This document shows, one piece after another, positions 6,941 to 13,983 of a DNA stretch of 64,000 nt. This DNA comes from Microcoleus sp. FACHB-1515 (GTDB lineage: Bacteria > Cyanobacteriota > Cyanobacteriia > Elainellales > Elainellaceae), in contig NZ_JACJPO010000024.1 in assembly GCF_014696105.1 (NCBI RefSeq), positions 1-64,000 on the forward strand. The letters run 5' to 3'. Position numbers and translations under genes: made by a program. The notes beneath the pieces are model-generated. The model was not told the origin of the DNA, searched no databases, and saw nothing but the letters and a program-made list of their open reading frames with translations. Position 1 is the stretch's first letter, and the number at the start of each line of letters is the position of its first letter.

Positions 6941-8364
6941 GGAAACACCATCCAAAACAGCGCGACTAACATCAAAGCCATCATTCCAATCAAATCTTCA
7001 AATCCTTCCAGCAGTCGCGGCAGCTTGAGGATCGATCGCTGAAAAATGAGCAGGTATGCAAGCCATCCAAGAGCAATTGTCGCTAGGGGTTTCACAATAT
7101 TGGCCAGTGTGTAGGCGTCGTAGTAAGCAATATTGGCGATGAATAATCCGCCGATGAGCAAAACGATCGCTGCCCAAAAGCCCATCCCGACTTTTGCTTC
7201 TCCACCGCGCGGCAAAAAGATAAACTTGGCGAACGAAATTGCCGTTCCTAGTGCCGCAATATTCATGCCGATCGCCTGCCAAGGCAGCAGGTTTTTCATG
7301 GTCAGAACTTTCGCGCCAAAACCCGACAGCAGGGGAAATCCGGAAATGGAAAAACTCGCCATGACAAGGGCAATCCAGACAGGAGTGGCGATCGATTTTT
7401 GCTGTAGATCCTTGAAGCTACGGCTCGGTAAAATTCCTGCAATTAAAAATAGCGCTGCCTTCACAAAACCGTGTGTGAGCGCATAAAAGCCGCCGACTTC
7501 CGGTGCAGCTAAAATAAAGCCAATTTGCGAAACGGTGTGAAAGGCCAGCATCCGCTTTGTATCTTTTTCAAAGACAGCATAGAACACGCCTAGAAGTGCC
7601 GTCGCCACGCCGAAAATGCGAATTACCGGATCAAATTCTTCTAGAAATAAAGCGCAGCGCACAAGGGGAAATACGCCTGCTTTGACTACAACGCCGGAAA
7701 GCATTGCCGAAACAGGTGCCTCTGATTCTGAGTGCGTCATTGGCAGCCATAAACCAGAAACGAAGATGCCGCCTTTCACAAGAAGTCCTAGAAAGATTAG
7801 AGCGATCGCTTCTGGAGGTGCGCCTCGCAAACCTTCATAGCTAAACGAATGGTTTGCTTTGTAAACCAGAACTGCTCCAACCAAGTAGAACAGCATGGCA
7901 ATATTGCTGGTGAACAGATAGCGCAGACCAACCCAGATCGATCGATCGGTTCTAGGATAGGCAATCAGCAAAAATGCGGCGATACTAATGACTTCTAAAG
8001 CAACATACAAACTCATAAAATCAGCACAGGCAAAGGCCGCATTGACGCTGCCGTGCAGAATGATTGTTTGTGCGTAGAAAAAGGCTGTTTTGCCGCTTTG
8101 CCAACAGTAAGCAATGACCGCTGCTGTCACTAAAGCATTCGTTAAAATGAAGTAGCCAGCGAGCGGATCAAGAATTAACGTTACACCAAAATTATCGAGC
8201 AGTTGCAGATTAATTGGCGACGATTCCGCAAATAGCCAAAGCGCAAAGGCACTCGACGTGAACGCCGTCATGAGCGCCAGGTATCGATCGAGTTTGGGCA
8301 GCAGGTAGATGACGAATCCCACAAAAAATGGCAAGCCAATCCAGGCGATCGAAATGCTGCTCAT
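6937..8364 (-). CDS. mrpD: Mrp antiporter subunit D (NuoN/NdhD-like proton channel)
   Basis: 475 aa, about 13-14 membrane segments, member of the complex-I antiporter-like family. LLVKGGIFVSGLWLPMTHSE (~194-213) and SGVVVKAGVFPLVR (~223-236) contain the conserved channel lysines. This is probably the principal ion-translocating subunit here because no full-length MrpA (NuoL-like) is encoded in the operon. Overlaps mrpC by 4 bp. Confidence 0.92.
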   Translation of the reverse strand: MSSISIAWIGLPFFVGFVIYLLPKLDRYLALMTAFTSSAFALWLFAESSPINLQLLDNFGVTLILDPLAGYFILTNALVTAAVIAYCWQSGKTAFFYAQTIILHGSVNAAFACADFMSLYVALEVISIAAFLLIAYPRTDRSIWVGLRYLFTSNIAMLFYLVGAVLVYKANHSFSYEGLRGAPPEAIALIFLGLLVKGGIFVSGLWLPMTHSESEAPVSAMLSGVVVKAGVFPLVRCALFLEEFDPVIRIFGVATALLGVFYAVFEKDTKRMLAFHTVSQIGFILAAPEVGGFYALTHGFVKAALFLIAGILPSRSFKDLQQKSIATPVWIALVMASFSISGFPLLSGFGAKVLTMKNLLPWQAIGMNIAALGTAISFAKFIFLPRGGEAKVGMGFWAAIVLLIGGLFIANIAYYDAYTLANIVKPLATIALGWLAYLLIFQRSILKLPRLLEGFEDLIGMMALMLVALFWMVFP

Positions 8365-8738
8365 AGCGTGTTGCTCTTTTCAATCTCGCTCGTTTCAATC
8401 TCGCTCGTTTCTAAAGTCGGATTGTCTCGCGCCAGCTTCATGACGCCCACTAGCATTAAAGCCTGAATGGAAAAGCCAATCACGATCGCCGTTAAGATGA
8501 CTGCTTGCGGAACTGGATCGGCATAGGAAATATTTTCAACGTCTGAAATAATCGGCGTAAACAAACCATCTCGTGATGCAATCAGTACGTAGTAAGCAAT
8601 TACGCCCGTACTCATTACATCCATTGAAATAATTTTCATTACCAGATTCTTCTTCAACAGCGTGCCGAAGAATCCGCATATAATTGTTGCCAGGACGAAT
8701 GCTTCCAGCATAAAAATTGCCTGCTTAGTTGAGAACAA
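8361..8738 (-). CDS. mrpC: Mrp antiporter subunit C (NuoK-like)
   Basis: 125 aa with three membrane segments. DPVPQAVILTAIVIGFSIQA (residues ~72-91) is the MnhC/NuoK signature. First gene of the C-D-E-F-G-A'-B operon. The C-terminal tail contains a short duplicated peptide (TSEIETSEIEKSN), encoded by a tandem 15-bp DNA repeat. The operon promoter should lie in the ~490-bp region to its right. Confidence 0.9.
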   Translation of the reverse strand: MFSTKQAIFMLEAFVLATIICGFFGTLLKKNLVMKIISMDVMSTGVIAYYVLIASRDGLFTPIISDVENISYADPVPQAVILTAIVIGFSIQALMLVGVMKLARDNPTLETSEIETSEIEKSNTL

Positions 8739-9227
8739 TCGACACTTCTCTAAAAGATTCTGCCTCTTTAATTTGCAGCTTGAACGACTTTGAAAGATCT
8801 TGAGTTTGCTTGCATAATTTGTCAGGTAGATTAAGCGAAGATGGATAAAATTTAATTAAATTGTTTGCCTTAGCTCGATCGCCAGCAAACTAGCTAGCTG
8901 GTTTTTTAGGCGTTTTTCCCTAGGCAAACAGAAACCTCACTTCAGAAGCGCAATTCACTTCATGAGCAAAAGGTAGTCTGCGCGATCGCCTCAAACGACG
9001 CCCAAAAGACTAGTATACATAGATTATTAATGATGATTCATAAAGAATCTATAGTAATTTTATGATACTTGATCTCGTTCGCTCTGACGAGTCTTTCAAT
9101 CATCAAGATCAAGCAAGGGTAATAATTAATTATTTCTATACAACTTTCCGATTCAGCGGAACCGATTGCAAAGTGCCGCCTCGCCTTGCTTGAACGCAAT
9201 TGAGCAGTCAACACCAGCCCCGAAGAA
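8739..9227. other. gene-poor region upstream of the Mrp operon
   Basis: 489 bp without a convincing reading frame. It is AT-rich around 9013-9065, and the mrp promoter and 5' leader should lie here. A short imperfect hairpin lies near 8881-8935. No riboswitch or repeat family is recognised. Confidence 0.4.
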
Positions 9228-9383
9228 TTATTGATCGTCCAGACACCAAGCCAAAATCACCAGCGCGATCGCTCCCAAAAGCCAGCGAGAAGGATGCAGC
9301 AAGTTGAGCAAATCGATCGGCAGCTCAATCACAAAATTGATAAACAGCAAGCTCAGCAATACAAAGACGAAAAGCACAGCCAT
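9228..9383 (-). CDS. 51-aa hydrophobic membrane protein
   Basis: ATG at 9383 gives 51 codons ending in TAA at 9228. The sequence begins MAVLFVFVLLSLLFINFVIE, a clear membrane helix, then LPIDLLNLLHPSRW and a second hydrophobic stretch LLGAIALVILAWC. It starts 6 bp after the stop of the CPXCG protein gene, and the GAGGAG at the end of that gene serves as ribosome binding site. The tight spacing argues for a real two-gene operon. No family recognised. Confidence 0.65.
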   Translation of the reverse strand: MAVLFVFVLLSLLFINFVIELPIDLLNLLHPSRWLLGAIALVILAWCLDDQ

Positions 9384-9389
9384 CGATCG

Positions 9390-9578
9390 CTACTCCTCAT
9401 ACTCAGTATCAATTTCAATTTCTAACGTTTCTTCATCCACTCGGATGTACAAAATATTCGGACGACAGCAAACCTGACAGTCTTCTACATATGACTGCTG
9501 ACTGCCTGCACTCAAATCAATAAAGGTCAAATTCGATTCGCCACAGTAGGCACAAGAATATTCAGCCGTTGTTTGCAT
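9390..9578 (-). CDS. CPXCG-motif cysteine-rich zinc-ribbon protein
   Basis: 62 aa. Two Cys pairs, CAYC at residues 9-12 and CQVC near 35-38, form a small zinc ribbon; the acidic C-terminus LEIEIDTEYEE matches the CPXCG small-protein family found in cyanobacteria and proteobacteria. The first pair reads CAYC rather than CPXC. Function unknown. It is divergent from lexA with only ~50 bp between the starts and is followed by a 51-aa membrane protein. Confidence 0.85.
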   Translation of the reverse strand: MQTTAEYSCAYCGESNLTFIDLSAGSQQSYVEDCQVCCRPNILYIRVDEETLEIEIDTEYEE

Positions 9579-9584
9579 TTTGTT

Positions 9585-9598
9585 AGAACAAATGAACT
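9585..9598. promoter_or_regulatory. weak candidate LexA operator in the lexA promoter
   Basis: AGAACAAATGAACT fits the cyanobacterial SOS box RGTACNNNDGTWCB with two mismatches. It lies in the 50-bp divergent gap between the CPXCG gene and lexA, so it could serve autoregulation. The right half-site is poor. Confidence 0.3.
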
Positions 9599-9628
9599 AT
9601 ACTGTCAGTGCAGCACTTCTGAAAGTAG

Positions 9629-10249
9629 ATGAATCTTGAACTTCACATGCCGCTTTTTCACTTTATCGAGAACTATCAAAAAGCTTACGGCAACACGCCG
9701 ACGATTGAAGAGATGATGAGGGCAACTGGCAAAGGACATGGAACGGTTCAAAACAGTCTAAAGCGTTTAGAAGAAGCGGGTTATCTTCGTCGTCACTCTC
9801 ATAAAAAAAGCCATATTGAGATTCTCAAGCCTAGTCGTCTAGGTGTGCCGATTCGGGGAGAAATTGCCGCAGGCTATTTAAGTGATGCCTGCATCAATAC
9901 CACTGACTATTTAATATTTAGCGCTCCTTGGCTTGAAGAAACCGATTTTGCACTGAAAGTTTCAGGTGACAGTATGAGCGGCGATGCGATCGCAAATGGA
10001 GCATTTGTGATCATGCGAGCTGTTCCGAATGGGTATCAGCCCAAACAGGGTGAGATTGTTGCTGCTTGGGTAGAAGGTTTTGGAACAACACTCAAGCGAT
10101 TTTATCGACAAGGTGATTTGGTAACACTACAAGCATCAAATCCTGCCTATGAACCAATTCAGCTTAATCTACGCGAGCATGAGTTGCAGATTCAGGGCAT
10201 CTGGATTTCAACCCTACACGGCAGGGCAAACCTACTCACCAGTTCCTAA
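9629..10249 (+). CDS. lexA: LexA repressor with complete self-cleavage machinery
   Basis: SOS repressor: winged-helix DNA-binding domain (~1-65, with TIEEMMRATGKGHGTVQNSL) followed by an S24 peptidase domain. Cleavage site Ala81-Gly82 (EIAAGYL), nucleophile Ser115 in SGDSM and general base Lys156 in GTTLKRF are all present, so RecA-stimulated autoproteolysis should work. 206 aa, normal length. Some cyanobacterial LexA proteins have lost these residues and regulate other processes, so their retention here is informative. Divergent from the CPXCG gene; its stop overlaps the convergent methyltransferase stop by 4 bp. Confidence 0.92.
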   Translation: MNLELHMPLFHFIENYQKAYGNTPTIEEMMRATGKGHGTVQNSLKRLEEAGYLRRHSHKKSHIEILKPSRLGVPIRGEIAAGYLSDACINTTDYLIFSAPWLEETDFALKVSGDSMSGDAIANGAFVIMRAVPNGYQPKQGEIVAAWVEGFGTTLKRFYRQGDLVTLQASNPAYEPIQLNLREHELQIQGIWISTLHGRANLLTSS

Positions 10250-10890
10250 CGTCTCGCCTGAACAACCTGTAAGCTTCCACCAGCATAAAGCGTTTGTTTT
10301 GCTTCTTGAAATCCGATTTCTATCAGTAGCTTGACAAGATCGGTTTGAATTAGATTCCAGGCAGTTTCAGTTTCAAATAAAAACAGAAATAGCGACAAAC
10401 CTGGAATGAAAATCAGGTTGGTTGGCTGGTGAAAATCCACAAAGGTAAAAATGCCGTTTGGCTTCAAGACGCGATGCACCTGCTGAAGAATTTCGCGCAG
10501 TTGATCGGGCTGCATTTCATGGAGCGCAACGCTAGTGTGCACCAGATCAAAACTACTATCAGCAAACGGTAGTTCTTCCGCAAAACCTTCGACAAACTTG
10601 GCAGCAGGAACATTGTGACGGGCACGATCGAGCGATCGCACTGAGGCATCCAGTCCAATTACCTTGCCGCTTCCGGTTCCCGACTGAGCGAGTCGATCGA
10701 CTAGAAACTGAGTGGCTTGTCCGCTGCCGCAGCACAAATCGAGAATTTGCAAATTTGGCTGAAATTGAATTCCGCTCAAAGTCAATTGTCGAAAGCGGAA
10801 TTCTCCGCCAACTGCGATCGCCGCAAGACGAGAAAAACCGTCATAAATCCACTGGTAGCGATAGCTTAACGGCCTTAAAAACGTTGCCAT
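10246..10890 (-). CDS. class I SAM-dependent methyltransferase
   Basis: Start set at ATG 10890 (214 aa, MATFLRPLSYRYQWIYDGFS), 7 bp after the upstream stop; 10932 would overlap that gene. LQILDLCCGSGQATQFLVD is motif I for SAM binding, and ELPFADSSFDLVHTSVALHE is the usual motif II/III region of UbiE/Methyltransf_11 proteins. Substrate unknown; demethylmenaquinone-like or small-molecule methylation cannot be separated by sequence. Co-oriented with an ABC permease. Confidence 0.85.
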   Translation of the reverse strand: MATFLRPLSYRYQWIYDGFSRLAAIAVGGEFRFRQLTLSGIQFQPNLQILDLCCGSGQATQFLVDRLAQSGTGSGKVIGLDASVRSLDRARHNVPAAKFVEGFAEELPFADSSFDLVHTSVALHEMQPDQLREILQQVHRVLKPNGIFTFVDFHQPTNLIFIPGLSLFLFLFETETAWNLIQTDLVKLLIEIGFQEAKQTLYAGGSLQVVQARR

Positions 10891-10897
10891 AGTTAAC

Positions 10898-11707
10898 CTA
10901 AAATTGACGTTTTGCAAAAACGGTGGAGGCAAGTGTCAGCAGCAAAATCATGTAGATCAAGGCGTAGACAGCACTGCTGATCAGCTCGATCGCGCCTGGT
11001 AAAACTTGCAGGCCATAAACTGCTTGATTTTTCAAATCGAGTCGTGACAAATCGGGCAGCAGCAAATAAAGACCCTGCATAAGCTGCTGAAGCTGCGGAT
11101 TCTCTGAAAGTCTGCCAAAACTGATTAGATCGCGAGTCAAATTTCCCATCAGATACATCGCGAAGGTCAATAATGCAGCCAGCAGCGAACTTGTAAAAAC
11201 ACCAAATAAAATTGCTGCCGCTGCCACTAGCGACAGTCCAAAAATCTGATACAGCGATGCGAGCAACAAAGGTGCTAGTGAATAAGAAACCTGGCGAAAA
11301 TTGAGCACCAATAAATTGATCAACGTCATTGCTGCAACCAGAACGGCTAGCACTGTCGAGAGGCCAAGATGCTTGCCAAAAATGAATTCAGCGCGGCTAA
11401 TTGGCTTTGCCATTAAAACAAGTACAGTGCGCTTTTCTATTTCTTTATTCACTAAGCCTGTGCCAACAAAAATGGCGACAACCAAGCCTAGAATTTCGAT
11501 CGCCGCCAGCCCCAGATCTAGCAGGATTTTTCCATCGGTTCCGGCAGAAACTTCGGGTAGTAGAATCGCCGCTGCCACCAACAGCAGCGCAAATAGCAAG
11601 ATGATGTAGAGTGCGCGATCGCGAATCACTTCTCGAAACACATTGACTGCAATTACAAAAACGCGATTAGGATTCACTTCGACCTCCACAGCTTTTTGTC
11701 TGTTCAC
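10898..11707 (-). CDS. ABC-2 type transporter permease
   Basis: 269 aa with about six membrane segments. GLVNKEIEKRTVLVLMAKPI followed by SRAEFIFGKHLGL is the signature loop of NosY/ABC-2 permeases. No ATPase gene is adjacent, so its partner must be elsewhere. It lies between a secreted protein gene and a methyltransferase in one apparent operon. Confidence 0.85.
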   Translation of the reverse strand: MNRQKAVEVEVNPNRVFVIAVNVFREVIRDRALYIILLFALLLVAAAILLPEVSAGTDGKILLDLGLAAIEILGLVVAIFVGTGLVNKEIEKRTVLVLMAKPISRAEFIFGKHLGLSTVLAVLVAAMTLINLLVLNFRQVSYSLAPLLLASLYQIFGLSLVAAAAILFGVFTSSLLAALLTFAMYLMGNLTRDLISFGRLSENPQLQQLMQGLYLLLPDLSRLDLKNQAVYGLQVLPGAIELISSAVYALIYMILLLTLASTVFAKRQF

Positions 11708-11725
11708 ATTTTCGCAGACGACAGC

Positions 11726-12307
11726 TTAGCGATCGCGCAGCACTTCGACCAGTGCCGCCAAATCATTTTTGTCAAACACGGTGATTCGGCCTGTATAAGA
11801 AATTCCATTGCGCCCCGGAGCCAATTCCAGCCAGTAGGCAAAGCGATCGCCTTCGCGCAATTCACCTTGCAAAGCGGCCAGCAGCGGTGCATTTTGATTT
11901 TGCGCCTGACTCAGTTCGATCGCGGTTGGATACTGATAAACCAACTGTGAGATGGCAAAATCCTGCTGAATTTCTACGCCGTAAATCGATCGCAATGCGC
12001 TTTCGAGGCGATCGCGAGTCACGCCGTCGATCATGTCAAAAAAGGCAATTTGTTCGCTGCGGATGATGCCTGCACCGCCAATGCCCGCTCGTCCGGGCGG
12101 CTGTGTGGAAGCCTCGAAGCTAAATCGCCGTGCTGCCGTATCGCTCTTTTGCACCCGCAGCGTTTCTCTGGCGGCAGGCTGCAAAGTGGGATTGGCGCGA
12201 ATCCAGGCGATCGCTTCTTGCACGGTTTGTCCTGGAAGGGCGATCGCACAGCTACCGCTTGCCAGCCACAGCACCACTCCCAATCCGCCACACAGCCCAA
12301 TCTTCAT
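11726..12307 (-). CDS. exported hypothetical protein
   Basis: 193 aa with a signal peptide (MKIGLCGGLGVVLWLASGSC, cleavage near ALPG). The mature domain reads QTVQEAIAWIRANPTLQPAA then FSFEASTQPPGRAGIGGAGI; no family is recognised. GDRFAYWLELAPGRNGISYTG suggests a beta-rich region. It starts the apparent operon with the ABC permease, 18 bp away, so a role in an export process is possible but speculative. Confidence 0.7.
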   Translation of the reverse strand: MKIGLCGGLGVVLWLASGSCAIALPGQTVQEAIAWIRANPTLQPAARETLRVQKSDTAARRFSFEASTQPPGRAGIGGAGIIRSEQIAFFDMIDGVTRDRLESALRSIYGVEIQQDFAISQLVYQYPTAIELSQAQNQNAPLLAALQGELREGDRFAYWLELAPGRNGISYTGRITVFDKNDLAALVEVLRDR

Positions 12308-12372
12308 GCCGCCTCCCGATTTGCGATTCCAAAATTTGAGTACCTTTTAGTATCCGCAGTTTCGAGGCAAAA

Positions 12373-13353
12373 TCAATCATCTTGCTTGAATCGCTCCGAC
12401 GCCGACAAATTCGCTTGTGCATTGCGGCGCAGCATATCGGGCTTGATGCGCCGGAGCGCAGAAGCAGGAAAGCGGCGATCGATCGCTTCATCGCTAATCT
12501 CCGCTAGTTCCGCCAAAGTCGGCGCGACGTTCCAAGGATACGGCTGAAAATCCGATTCGTTTGTGGGTTTGGCAAATCGCTGATTCCAGGGGCAAACATC
12601 CTGGCAGATATCGCAGCCTGCGACCCAGCCTTGCATGTGCGGAGCGATCGCATCTGGCAAGCTTTCAGCGCGGTTTTCGATGGTGTGATAAGCGATGCAG
12701 CGATTCGCATCCACCACAAACGGCTCGGTAATTGCTCCGGTCGGACAGGCTTCAATGCAGCGCGTACAGGTTCCGCAATGCTCGGTGTGTGGGCCATCGG
12801 GCGTTAGTTCCAGGTTCGTCAGCACTTCACCTAGAAACACCCAGGAGCCGAATTCGCGAGTAATCACATTGCTGTTTTTAGCAATCCAGCCGATTCCCGC
12901 CTGCTGTGCCCAAAATTTTTCTTGAATCGGGCCAGTATCGGCGTAATAGCGAGCTTCAACGCCGTCCGCCTGCGCTTCAAGCCACTGTCCGAACGCCTTG
13001 AGTTTTTTGGTCAAAATTCGGTGATAGTCTCGTCCCCAGCCGTAGCGGGAAATTTTGGCGTATTCTTCACCGTCCGGGCGATCGTGGCGTCCCGGAACGG
13101 TATCAACTTCAGCATAATAATTGAGTGCCACGCAGATAATCGATCGCACACTCGGCAAAACCTGCCGCAGATCTTGCCGACGCGGATTCGCCATCCAAGC
13201 CATGTCTGCCTGATAGCCTTGATCAAGCCAAGCATTCAGCCTGGAAACCGCTTGCTGTTCGGCTTCACTGACAGTATTGATCGAGACGATTCCTACCTTG
13301 TGAAATCCCAGCGCGATCGCTTGCTGTTTAACCTGAGCGCTCTCGATCGACAT
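12373..13353 (-). CDS. queG: epoxyqueuosine reductase
   Basis: Last step of queuosine biosynthesis: cobalamin-dependent reduction of epoxyqueuosine in tRNA. 326 aa. Catalytic domain with YADTGPIQEKFWAQQAGIGW (~140-160, including the conserved Asp), then two 4Fe-4S clusters: HCGTCTRCIEACPTGAI plus NRCIAYHTIE, and GCDICQDVCPWNQRF. Length is near normal, though the C-terminal HEAT-like part is short. Residues ~87-94 (DTVPGRHD) look like a small insertion encoded by DNA resembling the local repeat. Confidence 0.95.
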   Translation of the reverse strand: MSIESAQVKQQAIALGFHKVGIVSINTVSEAEQQAVSRLNAWLDQGYQADMAWMANPRRQDLRQVLPSVRSIICVALNYYAEVDTVPGRHDRPDGEEYAKISRYGWGRDYHRILTKKLKAFGQWLEAQADGVEARYYADTGPIQEKFWAQQAGIGWIAKNSNVITREFGSWVFLGEVLTNLELTPDGPHTEHCGTCTRCIEACPTGAITEPFVVDANRCIAYHTIENRAESLPDAIAPHMQGWVAGCDICQDVCPWNQRFAKPTNESDFQPYPWNVAPTLAELAEISDEAIDRRFPASALRRIKPDMLRRNAQANLSASERFKQDD

Positions 13354-13502
13354 GATTCCATCCGCAAAATCTGCTGTCTATTGTGATTGCTACGGCTGCA
13401 AATGTGTCTGAAGAAGCGGGGAAATCTTTCGATCGACACATTAGAAATTCTCATCGCACTTGATAAGCTCAAAGCAACTGTTTTGTAGCGCAAGAAACCG
13501 TA

Positions 13503-13946
13503 ATGACCGACGTATCTGAGGGCCAAACTATCCGCGCAACCGCGATCGATCGTGATGTTGAACCGCTCAGCATCGAAGGGCTTTCTGAGCCGACGATCTT
13601 GCGCTACTTTGAGGCGATGAATGCAGGTGATTACGCGACGGTTGCGAGCCTATTTGCCGTTGAGGGCGCGATGAATCCGCCGTTTGAGTCGTCGATCGTG
13701 GGGCACGAAGCGATCGCTGCCTATCTCGACCAGGAAGCCAGAGGAATGCGGCTGCAACCGCGTCAAGGCGTGGCTCAGCCGCTTGATGCAAACACGCTCG
13801 AAGTCACCGTGACGGGCAAAGTTCAAACGCCTGTGTTTGGCGTGAACGTGAACTGGATTTTCGTTCTCAATGATCAAAGCGAAATTACTTTGGCACGAAT
13901 CAAGCTGATTGCATCGCCGCAAGAGCTTCTGAGTCTGCGGCGTTGA
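13503..13946 (+). CDS. orange carotenoid protein C-terminal-domain homologue (CTDH)
   Basis: Soluble NTF2-fold protein (147 aa) homologous to the OCP C-terminal domain. Recognised by EPTILRYFEAMNAGDYATVA, NPPFESSIVGHEAIAAYL, VTGKVQTPVFG and the C-terminal ASPQELLSLRR. Such proteins bind keto-carotenoid and deliver it to helical carotenoid proteins. The Tyr in ILRYFE and the Trp in NVNWIF match the two carotenoid ketone ligands of OCP as I recall them; the other binding-pocket Trp (TPWFG in OCP) is Val here. No OCP N-terminal domain gene or FRP lies nearby. Convergent with acnB. Confidence 0.85.
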   Translation: MTDVSEGQTIRATAIDRDVEPLSIEGLSEPTILRYFEAMNAGDYATVASLFAVEGAMNPPFESSIVGHEAIAAYLDQEARGMRLQPRQGVAQPLDANTLEVTVTGKVQTPVFGVNVNWIFVLNDQSEITLARIKLIASPQELLSLRR

Positions 13947-13975
13947 GGCGATCGCGGTTGGTTCGATCGCCCCTC
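13945..13975. terminator. bidirectional hairpin between CTDH and acnB
   Basis: GAGGCGATCG and CGATCGCCCCTC pair over a 9-nt loop in the 37-bp convergent gap; the left arm overlaps the CTDH stop codon. There is no strong T-tract, so it may act as a transcript-end stabiliser rather than a classical terminator. Each arm is built from part of a HIP1-like sequence. Confidence 0.45.
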
Positions 13976-13983
13976 ATGCTTGC

